DNA of 64,000 nt from Melastoma dodecandrum (Eukaryota > Streptophyta > Magnoliopsida > Myrtales > Melastomataceae): the NCBI GenBank assembly GCA_029817715.1, contig JARUPY010000145.1, positions 1 to 64,000 of the forward strand. The letters run 5' to 3'. The notes beneath the pieces were generated by a model. It had not been told where the DNA came from. It worked only from the letters and a program-made list of their open reading frames with translations, and did no database searches. A program made the position numbers and the translations under genes. Positions 56,880 to 64,000 of this stretch are shown here, piece by piece; the stretch's first letter is position 1, and every line of letters starts with the position of its first letter.

Positions 56880-58370
56880 AGTCACGTAAGGTTGTATGAC
56901 TTGTAAGAACCACAAATTCGGAGAAAGGCGCTTGTTGGCATTGGTAATACCAATGACGACTATACACAAGCCTAATTGTTGTCACAATGCACTGATAAAA
57001 CCTAGGTTACGAAGGATTCCGACCATATTCGACCGATAGTTCATTCTGACCGAAATATTATGCTCCGACTTGACAGAATTTATTTTGAGGATGACCTTGG
57101 GTTACCTACGAGGCTCCAAACTAGGAAAGCAATGTATTTAGTGATGATCAGAATTTGTTCATTCATATATGAAGAAGTTGTGATTGTCGATGATTGAGTT
57201 AGTGGAGGTAACTGTCAAAGCCACGTATCACGTTACAAAGAGCAGGAATACAAGTCAAGATGGTACAGAAACACTTCAGCCGTGCCTTCGATGATATCAA
57301 ACCAGGACGGTAATTTGATATGACAGGTTCCGAGGTGGGGGAGGAACGATGGTTGGTGTTTTTTTGGCTCCTGTAGAGTCATTTTCCAGGTGTAATCCTA
57401 TGCCATGTCCAACTAAGAAAGGATTACATCCATAAGTTCGGAGGAATAATGAAGACACCGTCGAGGGGAAGAGGATGTATTCTGTTACAGACAGAGGAAG
57501 AAGGACAGAGATGTCAAGGTGAAGAACGGAGGTCGGAGAGCGGCGTCCGGGGGGGGTTGGGTGGAGTGGCAGTGGAAGAGGTGGCGCGGCTTGAGGTGTA
57601 ATTGACAGTTCTTGGTGAATTTTATTAACATCTTGTCGCAGGTGGTGTTGTATTTGCATTTCCCAATGCTCCATCGGCAATCGAAAATGTTTTTGTATCG
57701 ACAGCCGATTTTCGAAAATTATATTTCAGAAGCCAGTCCTCGAACAGTTTCTAGTCGACAAAATAAAAACTCCATGTCATAAAATGCCGACGTGTGATTT
57801 CTCATCGCATTGTAGTAACCATGCCCCTGGCAAGAATGTATCCTCGAGCAGGGAATCTGAAGCTGTCCAGAAAAGTAAAACAAGGTGAGAACTTTTGTCG
57901 TGCTTGCCTGTCTGGCTCGGAACTAGGAAAGAAGTATGTTTAGTAATGACCGGACTTTGTTCATTCATCTGTGAAGTTGTGATTGTCATTTTTCGAGTTC
58001 GTGGAGTTATTGTCAAAGCCATATCGTGTTACAAAGAGCAGAAAACCAACTCAAGAGAGTATAGAAACACTAACCATGCCTTGAATTATACTGACATGGG
58101 ACGGTAATTTGAACGACGGTTCCAAGGTTAGAAGGAAGGATGGTTGGAGTGATGGGTTTTTACGCACACAGCGGAAGCAAATTTTGTTGAAATTGCGTAG
58201 AAAAGAGCCCCATAAATCACGGGGAATGTATAGTCGCCCGTCAGTCCAATCGAATCGGCTTTGGCTTAGCTTTAGCCACACCGATGGAGAAGGTGATAAG
58301 AGTCAGGCCCCAAATCATAAATAATGAAGAGTAGAGATCATTCCAACGCCATTACCGAGTTCATGGAATC
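56880..58370. repeat. Compound upstream flank of copy 11
   Basis: 56,900-57,420 and 57,860-58,160 are two copies of the same upstream-flank segment (marker cttgcctg...tcggaactaggaaag). 57,420-57,600 aligns with 30,760-30,960. 57,770-57,860 resembles 41,530-41,640. No coding sequence recognised. Confidence 0.55.
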
Positions 58371-58484
58371 ACGGTTGAAACCATATAATCTCATAAGTGC
58401 AGAAATGATTGTTCATATAGTGTTCAATCGAAGCTTCGGCATGCCTTTCTTTTATATTTACCCAACAATGAAGTATAGAGTGTA

Positions 58485-58831
58485 ATTAGTGTTGAAGGTA
58501 ATTTATAATCATGATTAATGGGTATTAAAGTTAGTAACGGAAATAATATTTAAGTAGGTCATTAAGTAGCGTATTTAAGTAGATGATTAAATATATCATT
58601 TAAGGTATCGGTTTCTTTTGACATTTGATTTTCCTATTCCTCCCTATATATAAAGGGACGTGTAGATATTTCATGTAAGAAAGAGAAAAATAGAGAAAGT
58701 TTAAAGAAAGTGAAATCGTAGCCAAAACTCTCCTTGTAGCTGCAGAAACACTCAGAAGGTTTCCTCTATCCTATAGAAGGTCGTCGGCAATACAGAACCT
58801 TCTTCTTACACACATAATCCCCAACAATTAG
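58485..58831 (+). mobile_element. Solo LTR of the copia family, with target duplication
   Basis: LTR of 337 bp at 58,490-58,826 (TGTTGAAGG...CCCCAACA) with perfect 5-bp duplications ATTAG at 58,485-58,489 and 58,827-58,831. The empty site is visible at about 39,215 (gattaattaattggccatt). It contains ccctatatataaaggg. It lies in the 3' flank of copy 12. Solo LTRs form by recombination between the two LTRs of a full element. Same family as the LTR at 45,214-45,606. Confidence 0.9.
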
Positions 58832-58839
58832 TTGGCCAT

Positions 58840-59238
58840 TAGTAGTATGAAATGCACGATTTTATCGGACTGATTACTTCGGAACCGTAACACACAGTCA
58901 TGTTATGTGTGGAAGAAATTGAAAGGAGTTGCCGAATTTCTACGAAATACGGGCAGTGGAAAATGCTATCCATTCGCTTCTCAGGCCGTGGCAATCCGGA
59001 ACGTCTTGTGGTGCACAAAAAGAAATCATCTTATTGTATACAGACAAGACATTATCATATAAATCATCGTCCTCATCAAGCGGAGTGTAACATGAGATGG
59101 AGTGAAGTGAGGGAAGGGACAATATGTTGCATACACTGAAACTCACATTATTGAATAACGCCAAGAGAAGTCCAGGAAAGCCCGGGGCATTGAACCGACC
59201 ATGGACGATGCTTCACGAGATATACTTCAACGGCTTGA
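58840..59238. repeat. 3' flank of DUF26 copy 12
   Basis: The clean twin of 52,000-52,358. It ends actcacattattga.. ..acggcttgattag before the stop codon. Confidence 0.65.
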
Positions 59239-59664
59239 TTAGTAACTCGGCCACGGTCCTGCAAAGATTGGTCTGTTCTGCCACGTGAGGTAGCAGTCAA
59301 CCAGCTCTATCTTAGTCTTGGTTGGGAAGCCGCAACGCTGGTGGATTTTCACGTCACATGCATCCAAGCAAACGCTACATTCCTGTGCCGAAATTGTCGA
59401 TCGACAGCGTCCGTGGGCGTAGGCGGTGGCGCGGTTTACCCTATGTTGGGTGTAGTATCGGAATTGCGTACGCGGCACACGTCGCTTGACCCGAGGAACT
59501 GCCACATCGACGGCTGCCTGATAGTTGCCAAGTAAATCATGGAATCCCAGGCAAAGTAAACTCCTTGTACGGACATCCACGATGCAATCCGCGGGATCCA
59601 AAAGGAACGAGGCAGCTACAGCAAAAGCAACCATCATCTTCAACGTCATCATGCCGGATACCAT
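59239..59664 (-). CDS. DUF26 copy 12, secreted Gnk2-like cysteine-rich protein
   Basis: A complete 141-residue frame in one exon. Signal peptide core MMVAFAVAASFLL; cleavage is likely before or near DPADC. Eight cysteines at 27, 38, 87, 96, 99, 103, 111 and 124, with CRSTISAQECSVC (87-99) giving C-X8-C-X2-C. The C-terminus is FAGPWPSY. Spacing is identical to copy 9. Single-domain DUF26 proteins are secreted to the apoplast; the ginkbilobin-2 prototype is an antifungal mannose-binding lectin. Here the usual RY-type residues after the last cysteine are replaced by TW, so lectin activity is uncertain. The promoter has TATA (59,709-59,716) and W-box (59,779-59,784), suggesting WRKY-controlled, pathogen-responsive expression. 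Confidence 0.92.
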   Translation of the reverse strand: MVSGMMTLKMMVAFAVAASFLLDPADCIVDVRTRSLLCLGFHDLLGNYQAAVDVAVPRVKRRVPRTQFRYYTQHRVNRATAYAHGRCRSTISAQECSVCLDACDVKIHQRCGFPTKTKIELVDCYLTWQNRPIFAGPWPSY

Positions 59665-59708
59665 CTCGCTTTAACTCGTGTGTGGCTTCTCCTCGTCATC
59701 TTTGTTCA

Positions 59709-59716
59709 CTATGTAT
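59709..59716 (-). promoter_or_regulatory. TATA box of DUF26 copy 12
   Basis: Minus-strand TATACATA, 45-52 bp before the ATG at 59,664. The leader would be about 15-20 nt. Confidence 0.6.
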
Positions 59717-59778
59717 AGTGTCCATCACTTAAGATTGTTACATGGGAAGCATCATCGCTCGTATTCGTCCCTTCTGAT

Positions 59779-59784
59779 TTGACC
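59779..59784 (+). promoter_or_regulatory. W-box upstream of DUF26 copy 12
   Basis: TTGACC about 115 bp before the ATG. Conserved in position and context in copies 5, 7, 10 and 11. WRKY factors bind TTGAC(C/T). Confidence 0.5.
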
Positions 59785-60716
59785 TTAAGAACTACATTTC
59801 CGAGAAAAAAAACTCTCTTTTGCAAATGTCATGACAACATCTAAAATCCAAATGCTTCTTTGTTTTGTTTTTTAACTTATTTTTATTTTTCTTTTGTAAC
59901 CCCTCGCCTCGTTCTCTCCATTGAACCCGACCCCGGCCGCGCCCCGCCGTCAGTTACGACCACCCACCGCGATCACATATGTTAGTATGGTTTTGATGGT
60001 ACAGTTTGATATGTCACTGTTGAAAAAGGTTTTGATGATGAGCCAGACCTCTGTGCCACAGAAGGTCGAACATTCTTGGCTTTGATGATGAGCCTGACCC
60101 TCTGTACTACAGAAGGTCGAACATTCTATTCTACAGAAGCTTCTATTATTAAGGACTTCTTGTAAGAATTATTTTTGTAATTAAATGATTAGTTTTCAAT
60201 TATTTAATTACGAAATATGCTTAATTTGATTAAGATATTTATCTGATCAAATTACCACGATTTGGTTTCCAAATAATCATATTGGAGATAATAATTCTTG
60301 TAAAGGAAATATATCTTCTATATATGGAAAGGTTCTACTAGACGGTCTACAGGCTTATGTAAGCTTAATTGACCACTATACGACCGTTATTTGCAAACCT
60401 ATCACTACCACCTGTCTAGATACGTCCTCCTATGTATCTTTAACAGGATGGAACGAATTATTACCCTAATGGAAATAAATCTTCGATTATTTCCATCTGT
60501 AGAAGGCTATTGAGCAGAACCTTCTGCGATACCTTCTGTGCTGCATTATTTAGGGAAACTATCATATTCTTATTTTATTTTGATATGATTATCTTCCTTG
60601 CTGAATGTATGCACGTGTATATTATTTTATCTATTTTGTAAACTAACTTTTAATTTCTTGTTTTGCAGATTTCGTTTTTATCTTTTTTCATTTATATTTT
60701 CTTCTTAGACTTTGTG

Positions 60717-60725
60717 TATAAAAGG
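60717..60725 (+). promoter_or_regulatory. TATA box inside the large LTR
   Basis: TATAAAAGG following an AT-rich stretch, about 700 bp into the LTR; the expected place for the retrotransposon's own promoter. Confidence 0.5.
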
Positions 60726-61064
60726 CCATGCTCTCTCTCCCATTAAAAAAAATACAGATACATAACATTCATTTTCCCTAATCCCATTCTGATCAGAGAG
60801 AGCATGTGCTTGAGCTTTAGTTCTTTCATTCGTTCGAGTTAGTCACACGAAGAGCACTACCAACGGAAGGCTGCATCGTCGGTGAAGTCTTCTGGGAGAG
60901 TGACTCGGGGGCTCGAGGGACTCGGTTGGAAGCTGCAGGATACGTTGTTGGAAGCGTTGTGTACGTGGGCAACGTGCAGCGGGCCGGAGAGAAGGGCAGA
61001 ACCCCGGGAGCACAGAAGGTGAGGGACTAACCAGCTTCTGTTGTGTAGAGCTCTGTGTGCAGGA

Positions 61065-61395
61065 ACCTCAGGACAGGGGGAACGCTGTCACCTCAGGACA
61101 AGAGGAAGGTTGTCACCTCAGGACAGGGGGAACGCTGTCACCTCAGGACAAGAGGAAGGTTGTCACCTCAGGACAGGGGGAACGCTGTCACCTCAGGACA
61201 AGAGGAAGGTTGTCACCTCAGGACAGGAGGAAGGCTGTCACCCCAGAACAGAGGGAACGCTGTTCAACCTCAGGACAGGAGGAAGGCTGTCACCTCAGGA
61301 CAGGAGGAAGGCTGTCACCCCAGAACAGAGGGCACGCTGTTCATCCTAGGACAAAGGATACGTTGTCCACCCTAAGACAAAGGGAACGTTGTCTA
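61065..61395 (+). repeat. 25-bp minisatellite in the large LTR
   Basis: About thirteen units of the form cctcaggaca-gggggaacgc-tgtca, alternating with a variant (gaggaaggttgtca), so there is also a 50-bp dimer period. Towards the right, units become cccagaacagagg and ctaagacaaaggg. Because 25 is not a multiple of three, each frame passes through all phases, and all three plus frames stay open. No gene is implied. Confidence 0.9.
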
Positions 61396-61489
61396 CTTGC
61401 GTAGGGTTCGCTACGTACTCGCGTGGGGTACGCCACGAAGTCGTTATCCTTGAGGGATTGCGCATTTGCTACCTTGTTAGTCACGTTAA

Positions 61490-62345
61490 CGCGTGCAACC
61501 TTCTGTTGTGCAGAATCTTCGGATCTGTATAACCTCCTGTAGAGCAGAACCTTCAGGTCTGAATCTACTTTAGTACAGAACCCTACGGGTCTGTGCATAC
61601 ATTTTCCTTGTCACTTTTGCTACAGAACCTCACGGTCTGTTCAGTAGAAGGTCGACTACCCTTGGTACAGAATCTTTCAGATCTGTGCTTTTCAATTAAG
61701 TCATTTCCTATACAGAACCTTCTGTTGTGGATTGACATACTCGGTACAGAACCTTACGGTCTGTGCTATACCTTCTGTAATACAGAATCCTTGGATCTGT
61801 TATATAGAAGGTTGACGTCTCTAGTACAGAATCACTTGATCTGTGCTATAGAAGGTTAACATCTTCGACACAGAACCCTCTGTGTTGTGCCTAAGCTTCT
61901 TCGACACAGAACTCTCTGGTCTGTGTTGTGCCTAAGCTTCTTCGACACAGAACCTTCTGGTCTGTGTTGTGCCTTACCCTCTACGATACAGAACCTTCTG
62001 GTCTGTATTGAGCCTAAGTTACTATAGTACAGAACCTTCGGGTTTGTGCTACATAACGAGCCTCTACAGCACAGAACCTTCTGGTCTGTGTTCTGCCACT
62101 CAAGCCTCTATTGTACAGAACCCTACGGGTTTGCTTTTGGTTGCTATCACTTGTGTAACTTGTACTAAGATACATTTGAGTGGAAACCATCCAAATATCT
62201 GGGTGAAGAGTGGACGTAAGCAATTTGCTGAACCACTATAAAAATCCTTGTGTCCATCAAACAAATTTGCGTACACAATCAAAACGTTCTGTCTTACAGA
62301 AACTTACAGGCTCTGTTTAACAGAAGCTTTTCATTCCGCTGCGGG
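61490..62345 (+). repeat. Degenerate CAGAACCTTC-GGTCTGTG repeat array
   Basis: About fifteen imperfect units of roughly 45-60 bp, each with a short imperfect palindrome of the type acagaacctt(c)tggtctgt. Transcribed, each could fold as a small hairpin. Part of the LTR; single related pieces occur in the other LTR fragments. Confidence 0.75.
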
Positions 62346-62419
62346 GTAAAACGAAAAAGGGTTAAAATCCAATTTTGGAGATTAACACTAATTCACCCCC
62401 CTCTTAGTGTAACAGTCAC

Positions 62420-62775
62420 TATATCTTGTGTCACCTTATTATGCACTCTCTTGGTGAAAGCCAATTTTCCTAAAATAAAAATTAATCTCCTGACGAAAAT
62501 CATTTTTATTATTTAACAATATGAGACAGTTTGTATTTCGCTAATGAGGAAAAAACACAATTTCTTGGTCGATGATAAAAATTATAATAATGGAATAGAA
62601 AATAAATATTGTAATGATAAAACCGAAGCTTTTCCTAGTGAAATGTCTTTGGTGACTACATACAAAGCCTAAGGTTTCAGACAATTCATTGATAACACCA
62701 AGGTCTCAACGACTTAACACTTAACACAGCCTGTCAAAGATTCATTCCGGACTATTATTGTCTTAAAATGATTGT
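62420..62775. repeat. Upstream flank in the right duplicate
   Basis: Aligns with 53,200-53,535 and 50,610-50,900. Interrupted on its left by the large solo LTR. Confidence 0.6.
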
Positions 62776-63660
62776 TGTTACACTCAGAGGGAGTGAATTA
62801 GTGTTAAAATCCAATTAAGAATTTTTAACTCCTTTTCGACAAACCTCGCAGTGGAAGAAAGCTTTTATAAAACAGAACCTTACGGATAGGCTTCTGTAAG
62901 ACAGAACATACGAATCTGATTGTGATTTGATTTGATAGACGTAAGGATATTTATAGTGGTTCGGCAATCTTTGCCTACATCCACTCTCACCTTGAATTTG
63001 AATGGTTATCACTAAAAGGAAATGTAGTCGTGATCAGCCTTCTACAGCACAGACTAGATGGTTCTGCATCAAAGGTAACTATATAGTACAGACCAGAAGG
63101 TTCTGCACTAAAAGTGACTCGGTACATGCATTGACGTGACTAACAAAGGTAACCAGTTGTTGAAGACTTCCCTCAGGCGTGTCTTCGCCTGCACAGCAAC
63201 CCGCTGCGACTTCCTTCGAGACTTTTCACTCCAGCGGCGTCACCACCTGCACATCAACCCGCTGGGACTTCCACAGGTCTTTTCCCTCCGGCGGCGTCCC
63301 CACCTGCACAGCAACCCACTACGGGTTCCCTTGCGTGCCTCGAGACAGCGCCTAAGTAGACACAAAACTCCTGCCCAAGGTTCTCCTATGTGGTCCCTCG
63401 AAACTACGGCTAAGAAGACATAGAACCCCTACCCAAGGTTATCCTACACACACAGAACGTTACATCATATAAGCCGGTCAGTCCCTCACTTTCTGTGCTC
63501 TTGGGTTATCTGTCATTCTCTCCGATCCACTGTACGTTGGCCACGTCAACAACCTGCCGTATACCTCCACCAACGTCTCCTGCAGCCTCCAACCAAGAGT
63601 CCATCGTGGCCCCCCCGGTAACTCTCCCAGAAGACTTCACCAAAATTGCACCCTTCTGCA
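62776..63660 (-). mobile_element. Partial large-family LTR, minus orientation, right duplicate
   Basis: Starts TGTTACACTC, the reverse of the LTR end, and aligns with 53,535-54,575. It contains three units of the GC-rich minisatellite (63,170-63,330) and the phrase cagaagacttcacc, the inverse of one at 60,875. Truncated at its inner side. Confidence 0.6.
63170..63330. repeat. GC-rich minisatellite, about three units
   Basis: Same units as 53,940-54,245 (gcggcgtc, cacctgcaca, caacccgctg), but two fewer. Confidence 0.7.
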
Positions 63661-64000
63661 GCTAGCCCTAATCGAAGGTAATTAGAGCCGAGTCCTTGTA
63701 ATTTTTTTTACTAAAAGGGATAATAGTAACAAAATATAAGAGACATTTCTCCTAAAGTTAGAAAACGTTGATAAAATGAACGGAAGAAAGTGGCAAGCAA
63801 ACCTGCCCAGAGCGCCCTGTTGGTTGCGTCTAGCTTGTCGCAATGAGCTGCCTTTTTCGCTCAAGAGAGTACAGAAGCACTTCAATCGTGCCTTCAACGA
63901 TATCAAACTAGGACAGTAATTTGAATGACGGGTTCCGAGGTGGGGAGGAAGGATGGTTGGTGTTTTCTTCGCTCCTGTAGAGTCATTTTCCAGGTGTAAT
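63660..64000. repeat. Flank segment running off the window
   Basis: Aligns with 54,590-54,770, then jumps to match 55,233 onward and 57,240 onward, so about 460 bp are missing relative to the left duplicate. No gene. Confidence 0.5.

Larger units (their letters stand above)
60013..62419 (+). mobile_element. Large solo LTR, 2,397 bp, with 5-bp target duplication
   Basis: LTR at 60,018-62,414 (TGTTGAAAAAGG...TTAGTGTAACA), flanked by GTCAC at 60,013-60,017 and 62,415-62,419. The end text aattcacccccctcttagtg is typical of copia LTRs of the SIRE/Angela sort. A TATA box (TATAAAAGG, 60,717-60,725) lies in a plausible promoter region. The right part holds two repeat arrays. The empty site is at about 53,185 in the other duplicate, so this insertion is younger than the duplication. 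No internal region remains. Confidence 0.88.

Noticed and set aside
61041..61404. Three overlapping plus-strand readings of 102-115 codons
   Set aside because: All are products of the 25-bp minisatellite in the LTR; every frame is open because 25 is not divisible by three.
1..64000. CRISPR arrays, bacterial operons, phage genes
   Set aside because: No regularly spaced short repeats with unique spacers, no ribosome-binding sites or compact operons; all recognised families are plant nuclear.

Overview
The window looks like nuclear DNA of a dicot plant. Three things point there: (i) single-domain secreted DUF26/Gnk2-type proteins with the C-X8-C-X2-C motif, a plant family; (ii) two TIR-NB-ARC-LRR (TNL) resistance-gene relics, a class typical of dicots and missing from most monocots; (iii) plant-type Ty1/copia, Ty3/gypsy, hAT-like and Mutator-like elements. 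The wording of the NB-ARC and LRR pieces resembles TNLs I associate with Myrtaceae such as Eucalyptus, but that is a weak guess.

Layout. 1-16 kb: two tandem TNL genes on the minus strand (about 1.8-6.35 kb and 7.85-12.8 kb). Both are broken by many small indels and carry LRR arrays with a 210-bp higher-order period. Two unidentified duplicated segments (X and Y) lie on either side of the pair. 16-60 kb: a tandem array of twelve DUF26 copies, all on the minus strand. Copies 9 (39,688-40,113) and 12 (59,239-59,664) are fully open 141-residue secreted proteins. Copy 8 (36,735-37,163) is open but has a frameshifted C-terminus. The other nine are frameshifted, truncated or lack a start codon. Each array unit consists of a conserved 3' flank, the gene of about 430 bp, a compact promoter (TATA about 45-52 bp before the ATG, and in several copies a W-box about 115 bp before it), and a conserved upstream flank.

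Mobile DNA splits the array: a 1,500-bp hAT-like element with perfect 8-bp target duplications (17,169-18,668), gypsy gag pieces (about 24.1-25.4 kb and 38.0-38.9 kb), a small LTR element (44,059-45,213) interrupted by a degenerate copia (45,214-48,360), a 1.26-kb MULE-like element with long inverted ends (49,304-50,560), two solo LTRs of the copia family inherited by duplication (51,566-51,918 and 58,490-58,826), and a 2,397-bp solo LTR with 5-bp target duplications (60,018-62,414). The blocks 51.5-55.3 kb and 58.4-64 kb are a segmental duplication.

Taken together this is a defence locus: intracellular immune receptors beside an expanding family of secreted, probably antifungal, cysteine-rich proteins. 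A caution applies throughout. Many lesions are scattered single-base insertions relative to clean paralogues, so part of the apparent pseudogenisation may be uncorrected long-read sequence rather than biology. All family assignments come from reading motifs; no search was run.
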